Of a stretch of DNA of 64,000 nt, positions 50,301 through 61,700 are shown one piece after another. Where the stretch lies: assembly GCA_036417435.1 (NCBI GenBank), contig CM070903.1, forward strand, positions 61,728,001 to 61,792,000. Direction: 5' to 3'. The notes beneath the pieces are model-generated. The model was not told where the DNA came from, did not search any database, and was given only the letters and a program-made list of their open reading frames with translations. The position numbers and the translations under genes are program-made. Position 1 is the stretch's first letter; each line of letters starts with the position of its first letter. The stretch comes from Inia geoffrensis. Its lineage: Eukaryota > Chordata > Mammalia > Artiodactyla > Iniidae.

Positions 50301-51133
50301 CACCTCCTAGAGAAATGGAAATAAAAACAAAAATAAACAAATGGGACCCAATGAAACTTCAAAGCTTTTGCACAGCAAAGGAAACCATAAACAAGACCAA
50401 AAGACAACCTTCAGAATGGGAGAAAATATTTGCAAATGAAGCAACTGACAAAGGATTAATCTCCAAAATTTACAAGCAGCTCATGCAGCTCAATATCAAA
50501 AAAACAAACAACCGAATCCAAAAATGGGCAGAAGACCTAAATGGACATTTCTCCAAAGAAGATATACACACTGCCAACAAACACATGAAAGAATGCTCAA
50601 CATCACTAATCATTAGAGAAATGCAAATCAAAACTACAATGAGATATCAGCTCCCACCAGTCAGAATGTCCATCATCAAAAAATCTACAAACATTAAATG
50701 CTGGAAAGGGTGTGAAGAAAAGGGTGCACCCTCTTGCACTGTTGGTGGGAATGTAAACTGATATAGCCACTATGGAGAACAGTATGGAGGTTCCTTAAAA
50801 AACTAAAAATAGAACTACCATGACTCAGCAATCCCACTACTGGGCATATACCCTGAGAAAAACATAATTCAAAGAGAGTCATGTACCAAAATGTTCACTG
50901 CAGCTCTATTTACAATAGCCAGGACATGGAAGCAACCTAAGCATCCATCAACAGATGAATGGATAAAGAAGATTTGGCTCATATATACAATGGAATATTT
51001 CTCAGCCATAAAAAGAAACGAAATTGAGTTATTTGTAGTGAGGTGGATGGACATAGAGCCTGTCATACAGAGTGAAGTAAGTCAGAATGAGAAAAACAAA
51101 TCCTGTATGCTAACACATATATATGGAATCTAA
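47359..51133 (+). pseudogene. L1 ORF2 (endonuclease and reverse transcriptase), broken
   Basis: ORF2p nicks target DNA and reverse transcribes L1 RNA. The likely start is ATG 47359, in frame with LNVNGLNAPTKRHRLAEW. A 1-bp loss near 47475 moves the endonuclease into the frame of 47442-48059. That part keeps QEIHF, NIYAPN, GDFNTPLSPMD, SRIDHI and SDHNAM, with the catalytic acidic and His residues present, and stops at 48057. The linker (48060-48550) has several shifts and stops. The finger/palm start is open at 48551-48784 (KSPGPDGF). The reverse transcriptase is open at 49043-49876 with [22 protein letters not shown] and SADD (usually FADD). Stops follow at 49874 (TGA, probably from CGA) and 50087 (TGA, probably from TGG). 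The C-terminal part is open at 50315-50761 and 50891-51133, with a shift at the Cys-rich motif. The size of about 1258 codons is normal for L1. Confidence 0.92.
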
Positions 51134-51493
51134 AAAAAAAAAAAGGTTCTGAAGAACCTAAGGGCAGGACAGGAATAAAGAAGCAGACATAGAGAATGGA
51201 CTTGAGGACACAGGGAGGGGGAAGGGTAAGCTGGGACGAAGTGAGAGAGTGGCATGGACATATATACACTACCAAACGTAAAATAGATAGCTGGTGGGAA
51301 GCAGCTGCATAGCACAGGGAGATCAGCTCGGTGCTTTGTGACCACCTAGAGGGGTGGGATAGGGAGGGTGGGAGGGAGGGAGATGCAAGAGGGAAGAGAT
51401 ATGGTAACATATGTATATGTATAACTGATTCACTTTGTTATAAAGCAGAAACTAACACACCATTGTAAAGCAATTATACTACAATAAAGTTGT
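51134..51493 (+). other. L1 3' UTR with G-rich tract
   Basis: Follows the ORF2 stop TAA. Contains six to seven G-triplets in about 30 nt at 51351-51380 (ggggtgggatagggagggtg and onward), which fits a G-quadruplex motif like those described in other mammalian L1 3' UTRs. It ends 'gtaaagcaattatactacaataaag' with the polyadenylation signal, then poly(A). Confidence 0.85.
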
Positions 51494-51522
51494 TAAAAAA
51501 AAAAAAAGAAAAAAGCAATGGC

Positions 51523-51963
51523 CCCCATTCTGGTGCATGTACATCAGAAGTGTGGTAACATATTCCTCCCCCCACCCTTTTTCAAAGTAGATCTCAAGAT
51601 GAGTACTAAAAAGCAATCCTTTGGTATTAGTAACACCTCTTGCTTAGGGTGCTTTTGAGTTAAAAGTTGGCAAATGGTCTTTTTAGGAAGGCAGATGTAG
51701 TAATCATTATAAAATCATTCAATCATTCATAAACTAAAAATAAAATGGCAATTTATTGGTCCAAAATAGAGGAGGACAGAGGTCTGAATAAAGGTACCCT
51801 TGTGACTGGGATATAACATAGAACTGGAACTAGACAGGTCATTTACCTCTGGTGCCTTTGGGTTGGAGGTTGTGGGTCTCTGTTGAGTGGTGTCTAGCGC
51901 TAAGTATCACAGAGGTATCGACAAAGCTCATCTCCATAACAAGAGTAGATTTTACTCTATGTT
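51523..51963. other. Single-copy stretch between L1 insertions
   Basis: Nothing recognised. Confidence 0.4.
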
Positions 51964-51974
51964 AAGATAGACCT

Positions 51975-52973
51975 GTTTTTGAATTTTTTTTTTTTTTTTT
52001 TTTTTTAACATCTTTATTGGGTTAAAATTGCTCTACAATAGTGTGTCAGTTTCTACTTTATAACAAAGTGAATCAGTTATATATATACAGACGTTCACAT
52101 ATTTCTTCCCTCTTGCGTCTCCCTCCTTCCTTCTCTCCCTATCCCACCCCTCCAGGCAGTCACAAAGCACCGAGCTGATATCCCTGTGCCAAGCGGCTGC
52201 TTCCCATTAGCTATTTACCTTACGTTTGTTAGTATATATATGTCCATGCCCCTCCCTCGCCCTCCCATAGCTCACCCCTCCCCCTCCCCATATCCTCAAG
52301 TCCGTTCTCCAGTAGGTCTGTGTCTTTATTCCTGTCTTACCCCTAGGTTCTTCATAACATTTTTTTTTTCTTAAATTCCATTGTTTTTGAATTTTTGAAA
52401 AAATGTTTTATATTTTATTTTTTGATTCTTAGGTTGCTATTGCGATTTGATTTTATTAAAAAAAAAATTTTATTGGGGTACAGTTGATTTACAATGCTGT
52501 GTTAGTTTCAGGTGTACAGCAAAGTAAATGTCCATCAGTAAAGGAATGGATAAAGAAGATGTGGTACATATATACAATGGAATATAACTCACCTCTAAAA
52601 AAAACAAAATAATGCCATTTGCAGCAACATGGATGGACCTAGAGATTGTCATACTGAGTGAAGTAAGTCAGACACAGAAAGACAAATATCACATGGTATT
52701 GCTTATATGTGGAATCTAAAAGAAAGGCTACCAATGAATTTATCTACAAAACAGAAATAGAGTTACAGATGGAGAAAATAAACTTATGGTTACCAGGGGG
52801 TAAGGGAAGGGGGATAAATTGGAAGATTGGGAAATCTTCTATACACACTACTATATATAAAATAGATAACTAATAAGGAACTACTGTATAGTACAGGGGA
52901 CTATACTCAATACTCTGTAATGGACTATATGGGAAAAGAAGCTAAAAAAGAATGGATATATGTATATGTATAA
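51975..52973 (-). mobile_element. Twin-primed (5'-inverted) L1, interrupted by a younger L1
   Basis: The outer element is bordered by aagatagacct at 51964-51974 and 52974-52984, extendable to 14 bp with one mismatch. Its antisense 3' end lies at about 52461-52525 ('tttattggggtacagttgatttacaatg' to 'gtgtacagcaaagt'). It then flips to sense L1 sequence at about 52526-52972, from 'aaatgtccatcag' through the end of ORF2 ('tgaagtaagtcagac', 'ggaatctaa') to 'tatatgtata'. This is the arrangement expected from twin priming. Between its 3' end and the left duplication lies an AT-rich piece (52383-52460 plus 51975-51988), into which a younger L1 inserted. Confidence 0.85.
51989..52381 (-). mobile_element. 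Younger 5'-truncated L1 nested in the older insertion
   Basis: Antisense 3' UTR of an L1 closely related to the full-length copy: poly(T) from about 51984, 'taacatctttattgggttaaaattgc', 'cagtttctactttataacaaagtgaatcagttatat', 'cacaaagcaccgagctgatatccctgtgc' and 'ccttacgtttg', truncated near 52380. A 15-bp duplication tgtttttgaattttt is present at 51974-51988 and 52382-52396. The left copy merges with the poly(T). It lies wholly inside the outer insertion, so it is younger. Confidence 0.9.
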
Positions 52974-52984
52974 AAGATAGACCT

Positions 52985-55019
52985 TTTAAACAACCCCATC
53001 AAGTGTTCTGTTGATTATCAGCCATACAGTCAGGCAGCTATTTCTTTTTTGTCAGGGGTAGCCAAGGCAGAAGAGTCAATATATGCGCCTTCCCTGCTGA
53101 GGTGGGATCAGACATGCTCCCTCATCACTTTTGTCTGTTCTTATTTCTCTCATTTCACTCTGTGATCAGTAAACAAAATACACACCAGGGAAGAAAGCTG
53201 AAGAAGTTGCTAGGATTTCTAAGGAAGAAGAATCCAAATCTTTCCTGCTTTTAGGCAAGAGAATGTTTTAGTATTAATGAAAAGAGATGGTTAAATTACA
53301 GCCCATCAAATTTCAAATACAGTTCCAAAGTGTGTCTAAAATGCTCCAAAAGAAAACAAAATTCCTCCTGTCCTTATCTATAAATTCTGCAGGCTGATCC
53401 TATTTTCTCATCTCATTCCTGTTTCTTGTTCTGCCCCAGAAAGGATTAGTGTCTAACATTAAACAAATAGTATACAATAAAGAACAGATATAATGTATAC
53501 TCATAAAGTTCTGAGTTCAGAGCAAGAGGAGGGTAAGTTGTTAGCCCAGCAGATGAGTCTTACTGACAGGAAGAGAGACAGTTTCTAATTCATCCATAAA
53601 AGGTGCTGAAAATGTCCTCTAATATATCTTGAGATGAGGTTTTGGTGGTATAAAAATCTTGTGGTTAATACGGCATATTGTTTCTGTTGTTAATTTTCCT
53701 TCTCTCTAGGACCACAAAACCAGAGCTAAGTATAGACATGTTTATTTCTTCATTAGAAGCTTTACATGTTACTATATTCTATTGTAAATGAATTAGAAAG
53801 AAAAATACCAAATCCCTTGATGCAGGCCATGTTACAGATCCATGTATACCTATGCTTTCCTTTTTCCTATTCTCTCAATCCTTGCGCCCATTTTTTCTTT
53901 TTTGGATTTGAGGCTTGCCCTTACATTGCCAGATTATTTCTGGTGGTGGGAGCCCTTGTGACATTACTTTGTTCATCCATGCTGTCTAGTTTGATACAAA
54001 CTCCCAAGGAGCCTTTCTCCTACCAATGATGGTGACTGAATTAAAAATGATGACTTTTGTATTATGACATAAAATCTGGAGTCAAAATGAACTTTTAGTT
54101 TTATAAATAACTCATAATTATGAGGCAAATAAATATATGTATTCCCCTTTCTGAAGTATAACTAAAGGCTCTAGAGGTCCTAAGTTTGTCTTCAGTTGTA
54201 TTGAAACTGCATAAATGCAGTTCATTAGGCATTTCTTTTCTCAGTTCCAACAAGAACCACCCTAAAATCTTCTATGGTGTATAGCAGATCCTGGCTGCCC
54301 ACATGAAAGCAAGTGCTCAAATGTTAGGGATTTAACTTGAAAATCCAGACTGGGAAATGTCTGTGAGTGACATGAAACTTGGGCGAATTCATTCAACTTA
54401 GGAGTTATTGCTGGTCCAATGGATCCAAGGAAAAGGTCATTACTGACCCACTCAAGGGGCATCAAGAGTTCCAGGATAGTCTCTTGGATATCTGGAAACA
54501 TGGATTATTTGACCTGAGCATGACCTAAAGCTTGGCAAATTCTTCCATACTTATTCTAGGTTGGATGCAGATCTCCAAGACACTCTCATCTTCCTTCTTC
54601 CTTTTGTTAAAGTTCAGATTCTTGGTATATTTTCATTACACGATATGGACAAGGTTACACATGAGTTGAGAGCACACTGTAGTGCAGTAACTAAAGTGTT
54701 GTCTTAATATTGGTCTCTCTTACAAACCATGAAGGGTCAATATGCAGTTATCTGGGGCAGTTCATGGGAAAGTTGACATAATAATGCTTTCATGATTCAA
54801 TTTATAAATGGGCCATTTCACTGGCATAGTAGGGAGGACACTAAGAGACATTTGCAAATGTAAATAGTTTTTGTTTCAGAGAACAACCTTATGTCACCAA
54901 CTCATTAATATTTCTTCATTATGTAGCTAAATCTCTATCACACTAAGTTCATACATAATCTAGGAAGACTTACTTAGAAAGTCCCAACATACAGTCTGTT
55001 TTCCATATTGATGTATGCC
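52985..55019. other. Single-copy stretch
   Basis: No repeat or exon recognised. Frames at 53766-54029 and 54262-54501 have no family resemblance. Confidence 0.4.
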
Positions 55020-55130
55020 ATTTTATACATGGGACTTGAACTGTGAAGTTCAAGACTTGATCTCTGAAGTTTGGTATTTGTGGGGGTCCTGGAACCAATC
55101 TCCCATGGATACTAAGGGACAACTATATAT
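55020..55130 (+). repeat. Tigger/MER2-type DNA transposon end
   Basis: 'ttatacatgggacttgaac', 'tttggtatttgtgggggtcctggaaccaatctcccatgg' and 'atactaagggacaacta' followed by TA match the 3' terminal part of a Tigger-group element. The other end is not seen. Confidence 0.7.
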
Positions 55131-55242
55131 ATATTTCTACTATAAAATGCCAACAACAATTCTGGTTCAAATATCATAACCTAAGCAAAAAGAAACACCT
55201 AAAGTATAATAAAAATGTATTACCTATGTATATAGCTATATA

Positions 55243-55746
55243 CAGATCTTCCTTGACTTATGACAGGGTTACATCCTGATAAACCCATCATAAGTTGGAA
55301 ATATCTTAAGTAAAGAATGCATTTAATACACCTAACCTACTGAATATCACAGCCTAGCCTAATGTACCTTAAACGTGCTCAAAACACATTAGCCTACCGT
55401 TAGGCAAAACCATTGAATGCAAAGCCTATTTTATAATAAAGTGTTGAATATCTCATATAATTTATTGAATACTGTACTGAAAGTGAAAACCAGAATGGTT
55501 GTGTGGGTACAGAATGGTTGTAAGTGTATTGGTTGTTCACCCTCGTGATTGCGTGGGTGATTGCGAGCTGCAGCTCGTTGCCACTGCCCACCATCAGGGG
55601 AGCATGTTGCACTGCATATCTTTAGACCAGGAAAAGATCAAAATTCAAAATTCGAAGTAAGAGTTCTACTGAATACATATCACTTTCATACCATCATAAA
55701 GTCGAAAAATTGTTAAGTGGAACCATTGTAAGTCGGGGACTGTCTG
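55243..55746 (+). mobile_element. Non-autonomous Tigger-like DNA transposon
   Basis: Terminal inverted repeats: left cagatcttccttgacttatg; right, read in reverse, cagacagtccccgacttac. The left side is preceded by TA; the right flank is TC, one change from the expected TA. The interior ('cctaacctactgaatatcac', 'cctattttataataaagtgttgaatatctc', 'ttattgaatactgtactgaaagtg') matches a widespread mammalian element of this group. A perfect 14-bp palindrome cgagctgcagctcg is at 55564-55577. No transposase is encoded. Confidence 0.85.
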
Positions 55747-55748
55747 TC

Positions 55749-57729
55749 TATAAAACTCACCAAATCAAGATTGTGCAATGATGCTGTTTACTACAGTTTC
55801 ATTATAGTATTTCTTGGAGATTCCAATTTTTGTACATAGAAGGGAATGACATCATATAAATGAAGCAGACAAACAGAAAAGTGCAGAGGGTGAATGCAAG
55901 ATGCCCATATACTGTCTACTAAGAGTTGCCAGTTGTGAAAGGATCTGACATGCTAGTATCCACTCATTTGGACTCGTTACTGAGACACTAAGAGCTTGAT
56001 GGCTGGCAGGCACTACATTTAAGTGTGGTTACCGAGGCCCCCCAATATTGACAGAGTGCTAGATTCTAGGAAACTGTTGATGTACACAGCTGGCCACAGC
56101 TCCAGACACCTCTCAGACAGAGTCTTTAAATGTCACAGATAAATGAATTTTCATGAAACTGTAAGAGAGAAAGGAAGAGCAAGAAGAGGGAAAGAACACA
56201 GAATGGGAAGCAGGGTAAGAAAAAAAAAAATCACTTTTATACCACTGACATGAAAGCATGTGGCATCCCATCTCTAAAGAGCCTTACAAAGGATGTGAGA
56301 TCAAGCCTTCTGAATGCATTCTGTGTTACCAAACACTAAATCACCTTTAATAATTTCACTGTGTATTTAAAAAGTTAAGGGAGATACATGTTAAAGAATA
56401 GCATCAATGAACTATTTCTGAACAAAATTTGGTTCAAATATAAATATTGTAAAACTCAATCTTAAAAAATTCAGAATAAAATAAAGTAAGGGAATCACAG
56501 GTACAAATAAACATGAGAAAGACTCCTAAGCAGTTTTCTCTGTATATTAGAGGCTAAAAGTCAAGGTGCCGTGAAATCCATTTTTCACCAAGGCACAGAT
56601 GTGTCCTCTGACATTTTCCTTTCCAGAGTCCCACTGAAAGCAGTGACACCTAGTGGGTTTATAACAAGATATTGAGGAATATCTCTCTCTCTCTCCCCCT
56701 GCCTTTCCAAAGAAAACACCTACCAGGGAAATATATGAGGTAAGTCAGTTACTTGACACATGATAACGGAAATGAGCCATGGTTATAACTGGAACAACCA
56801 AGTGTTCCATAGAAATCATATGTAACTCAATACATTTTAAATGTAAAGAAGCTTTTTCACTTTGAAAGTCTTCCATCTGCTGAGGGCACCTTCCCTTGAC
56901 CTTGATGCACTGTGTCACTAAAAGCAACCACATTTTTCAAGGTTAGAATAGTTAGAATATGGCTTGCTTGTGCATTTACTTTTCCATATTACAGTTGTGC
57001 AATCTCCACATTTTACATAGAGCAATCATGCCAATGCCTACAGACAAAATTCTTCCTCCTATTCAAAAGCACATGGGTAATTTTTTTTAACCTGTAGCAA
57101 TATGGTTTTGAAAGCCCCACTTGCCTTATTACTAGCATCACAGTAAGTCTTGATATAAATTACTTTTCTATATCTGGTTCTCTCTGTCTTAGGTACCTGG
57201 GACATTAGCATGTACTTGGAGAACAAAGTTCCATAGCTCAAATATTCAAAAGGGGTTTTGTTTCTGCATCAACTTTTCAATGATTTCTTAGTGCTTTTCT
57301 TTTATATGTTAGGACATAAAATGAAAGAATTTAGAGTTCCTGCCATGGGAAAAATAATTATTTTCTCTGTTTTTGAAGGCTTATATTTTGAAGACAAAAT
57401 CAGTTTTAACTCAAATGGATGCAGTAAAATCTCAGATACTGTAATCAGTGACTGCGTTAAAACTCTCAAGAAGTATGCCAACTTCCATGTGAGGCCACAA
57501 TTCAGCCAGAATCACAAAGAGACATTATCCACCTTACCTCCAGCCATTCTAACATTTTATACTGTAAAATTATAGATCAAGACAATCATCTCTAACATGT
57601 ACACACAAATACACATACATACATACACACACATACAGTAACTTTTTTCTCCTGTGTCTGTATAATAAGCAGAGAGGTTTTGGTTTACTCTAGGCTGAGG
57701 TCTAGCAAATACATAAAAATGGATATTAA
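55749..57729. other. Single-copy stretch
   Basis: Nothing recognised beyond a (TC)7 run at 56682-56696 and an impure ACAC/CATA repeat at 57598-57638. Frames at 56745-57575 have no family resemblance. Confidence 0.4.
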
Positions 57730-58036
57730 GTTTCCCTGATTATAAAAGTAATACTGTTTACCAAATATTCAGCAACTGATTAAACACCTGTGGTATACCC
57801 CTACAAGGAATACTGTGAAGTTGTTAAAGAGAATAAAGTAGATTTATATGCTATATGACAAGATCTAAGACATATATGATATGGTCCCTCTTATATGAAT
57901 AAAATGAGGACACATATAGATATATACTGGCATATACATAAACACATTTTTTGTAGGGGAGGAAGTACAAGACACTTTTGATTGAAGGGATGAGGAGAAT
58001 TTTACTTCTAATTAAATATTTTTCAATTATATGTTT
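57730..58036 (+). repeat. Old L1M/HAL1-like 3' relic
   Basis: 'tgtggtatacccctacaaggaatactgtgaagttgttaaagagaataaagtagatttatatgc' (read in parts) and 'ttttacttctaattaaatatttttcaattatatg' fit the end of ORF2 and 3' UTR of an old sense L1M. A younger L1 interrupts it at 58052. Confidence 0.6.
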
Positions 58037-58051
58037 AAAAATTAATGCCAA

Positions 58052-59375
58052 GGTGCTGGGAAAACTGGACAACCACATGTAAAAGAATGAAATTAGAACA
58101 TTCTCTAACACCATATACAAAAATAGACTCAAAATGGATTTAAGACCTAAATGTAAGACCAGGTACTATAAAACTCTTAGAGGAAAACATAGGCTCTTTG
58201 ACATAAATTGTAGCAGCATTTTTTTGGATCTGTCTCCTAAAGTAAAGAAAATAAAAGCAAAAATAAACAAATGGGACCTAATGAAACTTAAAAGCTTTTG
58301 CACAGCAAAGGAAACCATCGACAAAACGAAAAGACAACCTACTGAATGGGAGAAAATATTTGCAAATGATATGACTGATAAGGGGTTAATATCCAACATA
58401 TATAAACAGCTCATGCAACTCAACATCAAAAAAAAAGTCCAATTCAAAAATGGGCAGAAAAACTGAATAGACATTTTTCCACAGAGGACCTGCAGATGGT
58501 CAATAGGCACATGAAAAGCTGCTCAACATCACTAATCATCAGGGAAATGCAAATCAAAACCATAATGACGTATCACCTCACACTGGTCAGAATGGCTATC
58601 ATCAAAAAGAACAGAAATAACAAAGGCTGGCAAGGATGTGGAGAAAAGAGAACCCTTGTACATTGTTAGTGGGAATGTAAATTGGTGCAGCTGCTGTGGG
58701 AAACAGTATGGAGGTTTCTCAAAAAACTAAAAATAGAATTACCATATGACCCAGCAATTCAACTCATGGGTATATATCTGACAAAAACAAAAACACTAAT
58801 TTGAAAAAATAAATGCACCCCAATGTTCATAGCAGCATTATTTACAATTGCCAAGATATGGAAGCAACCTAAGTGTCTATCAACATATGAATGGATAAAG
58901 AAGATGCGGCATACATATATATATACGTATGGAATACTACTCAGCAATAAAAAGAAGGAAATTTTGCCATTTCCAGCAACATGGATGGATTTGGAGGGTA
59001 TTATGCTAAGTGAAATAAGTCAGATAGAGAAAGACAAATACTGTATGATATCACTTATATGTGGAATCTAAAAAGTGCAACTAATGAATAAAACTAAAAA
59101 GAAGCAGAATCAGATATAGAGAACAAACTAGTGGTTACCAATGGGGAGAAAGAAGGGGGTAGGGGCAATATAGGGGTAGGGAATTAAGAGATACAAATTA
59201 TTAGGTATATAATACAAGTTATCAGGTATCTAATAAACTACAAGGATATATTTTACACAGGAAATATAGCCAATATTTTATAGCTGTAAGTGGAGTATAA
59301 GCTTAAAAAATTGTGAATCACTATACTGTACACCTACATCTTATATAATATTGTACATCAATTACACTTCAATTA
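58052..59375 (+). mobile_element. 5'-truncated L1, sense (ORF2 C-terminal half and 3' UTR)
   Basis: Starts inside ORF2 at 'ggtgctgggaaaactggac', the same point in the gene as 50116 of the long L1, and runs to 'cacttcaattaaa'. A perfect 15-bp target-site duplication, aaaaattaatgccaa, lies at 58037-58051 and 59376-59390. Remnant frames at 58134-58466 and 58823-59071 encode ORF2 C-terminal pieces ([29 protein letters not shown]), separated by shifts and stops. It is more diverged than the 44.5-51.5 kb copy. Confidence 0.94.
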
Positions 59376-59499
59376 AAAAATTAATGCCAATAAGGCTATC
59401 TAAGTGGCAAAGCTATGAGGAATTTTTTCCTTGTTTTTCTCTTGTTTACAATATATGGTATTTTAACAGAAAAAAATCTCCAAAATAAATTTTGTAAAA

Positions 59500-59640
59500 C
59501 TAGTTCATGTTAGTTATAAGAAATTTGAGAGCATAAAAAAGCATAAATAAAGCAAAAAAAAACAACAACAAAACAACCCATAATTCTCTGACCCAACAAT
59601 AACCACTGTTGAATTTTTGGTGGGTTGTGTCCAGTTTGCA
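59500..59640 (-). repeat. Possible L1M 3' UTR fragment, antisense
   Basis: 'cccataattctctgacccaacaataaccactgttgaatttttggtg' resembles the antisense L1M 3' UTR motif around the ATAACCACTGTTAA sequence. Confidence 0.45.
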
Positions 59641-60319
59641 AAGTCTCCTCTCTGCTCTACTTTAGGAGTAAGAAGGATCCTTTTTGTTCTTTTAGGCAGA
59701 GGGACCCAAAACAGCTCTACAGCTGTTTTGCTATATAGCTTCCTGAACACCCTCCAACACCACACAGTTTTTTATTTCTAGGACATTCTCAGAGCAGCAT
59801 AGCTATATGTGACACTTCTCAAATTTCACAGGTCTTCCTTCATCTGGTATTTCTCCCTGAAAAGCATGATTCTGTGCCACCTCATGATCTCCGTGGAATT
59901 GGAGCAGGGGGGGACCTCATGACACCACACAATTATTTGCACTGAAATCATTTCAAGAGGGCTCAGAAATGCTCTGTTCTTCTGAACACACAGAGATGCT
60001 TCTCAGCAAGTTACCCAGCCTTAGAACATCTTCAAAAGTGAAGGAAGAACACAGAGAGGTGATATACTTGGTGTTATTTTTTAGGCAATTGACCTAATGA
60101 TTACAACACCTTCAAATACTTTATTTGGTCAGGATCATTTTCTGAAGAAGGGTATTAACACTCTCTTCCACACAGATACCTGAGTGTTACTGTTACTGTA
60201 CATCCTTTAAGTACCTTATCCTCCTTTCAACAAATTTAAGCATCTTCCACCTTTGTTGCTGCTGTTATTGAAAACAAGATGATAATGATAATCCTTATTT
60301 TTATTATGGCTAACTTCCA
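59641..60319. other. Single-copy stretch
   Basis: Nothing recognised. Confidence 0.4.
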
Positions 60320-60540
60320 TTGATTGATTTCTATGGGTTGGGCAGTTTACTTACACTCTTTTCATTCAATTCTCAAAATACTTCTGTTGTTGTTGTTATT
60401 ATTATTATTCCTATTTTATAGATGAAAAAACTCAGACTCAGGAATGTTGAAAAACTGCCGAGTGTCACAGATCTAGTAAGAAGCAGATGAAGACTCAAAT
60501 CTACATCAGATTGATTTCAAACCTTCCTTAAGATCATTTT
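60320..60540 (-). repeat. MIR SINE relic, antisense, with TTG/TTA triplets
   Basis: 'cagtttacttacactcttttcattcaattctcaaa', 'ctattttatagatgaaaaaactcagactcagg', 'gtgtcacagatctagtaag' is reverse-complement MIR. A (TTG)n(TTA)n triplet run at 60381-60408 has grown inside it. Confidence 0.75.
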
Positions 60541-60621
60541 CCAGATTAGATTTATGTGACTCCTTACTCACAGGTACAAACCATGCTCAGAGCTTTCTTA
60601 TCTCTCTAGTATCTTTCTAAT

Positions 60622-60745
<124 letters not shown>

Positions 60746-60769
60746 CTTCAAATAAAATATTATAAAATT

Positions 60770-60895
60770 TCTCTAGAACTCTATTTTCCTCACCTCTAAA
60801 TTTGATAGCACCTAACTCAGAGGTTTATTGTGAGGACCAAATGAGATAATATAAGTGAAAACACTTAGTACATCTAAAATAAAACATCATCATTA
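60770..60895 (+). repeat. MIR SINE 3' part
   Basis: 'ctattttcctcacctctaaatttgatagcacctaactcagaggtttattgtgaggaccaaatgagataatataagtgaaaacacttagtac' (read in parts) follows sense MIR. Confidence 0.8.
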
Positions 60896-61685
60896 TTGCT
60901 GTACAAGTTTTCCTCTTTTGCATAATGGATGTGTTCTAGAGAAAGTGATTATGAAAATGTATAGGCTTAACTTCTATTATCAAATCACAGAGCAACTGCA
61001 TTATAAAATCATAGAAAAATAGACTCCTAACAGATTGAGATGGAGACTTGATGTAAGGCAGGGGTTCAGGTTGAGGTTGGGTCTATGAATATTATACTGG
61101 GAGCAGTCTGTGTTGGCAGCACTTTCTAGATACTCTTATCTCCCTTTCCTCAGCCTCCTTGGTCTGGTAATTTCTTGATCTACACCAGCAGTTTCCAGAG
61201 ATGATTTCCTTCTTTTCCTTTGTCTGGTTATGAAGTCCAATGATATTTGTATGCAACAATACTTCACCTGATGGCCCTATCCCACACATGATGTACAATA
61301 GTTAGAAAGCTCCTTTAATTTGAGATTTCCAATTAGGTAAATTCATTAGTGCCCTATTTACTCTGTATGTTTGGTTATAAGTTTCAGTCACATGTATTAA
61401 TACTATTTGCATTAGCTCCATCATGTTTATTATTTTGAAAGGCTTCTGGGTCAGAAACCATGTCTTCTACTTTTCTGGAAACCCTACACTTACTAGTGAG
61501 TCCTATAAATAAAATGAAACTTTAAATAGTACTGACTTCATCTTCAAATCATAACTAAACCTGACTCTGGGCTTGAAGTGCTATTTTCTCCCTGTGGTCT
61601 CATCAGATATGAGTGTGTCATGTTACTAACTGAGGCCAAGCTATATGCTCCCACAATTCACTTATAACCACCAGCTATATCTTGG
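60896..61685. other. Single-copy stretch
   Basis: Nothing recognised. Confidence 0.4.
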
Positions 61686-61700
61686 TGATTGCCTTTTCTT

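Larger units (their letters stand above)
44528..51510 (+). mobile_element. Nearly full-length L1 retrotransposon, inactive
   Basis: About 7.0 kb in sense orientation: 5' UTR (44528-46418), ORF1 (46419-47300), ORF2 (47359-51133), 3' UTR (51134-51493) with AATAAA at about 51483, and an A-rich tail to 51510. It opens with 'gccggaggaggagcttcaagatggc', comparable to the start of other mammalian L1s. The most likely target-site duplication is aaaagcaacggc (44516-44527) and aaaagcaatggc (51511-51522), with one mismatch. A near-identical aaaagcagtggc at 44501-44512 makes the exact 5' edge uncertain. Both ORFs carry frameshifts and stops, several at CpG sites, so it is not able to move itself. It is the only copy in the window with a 5' UTR. 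Confidence 0.95.
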
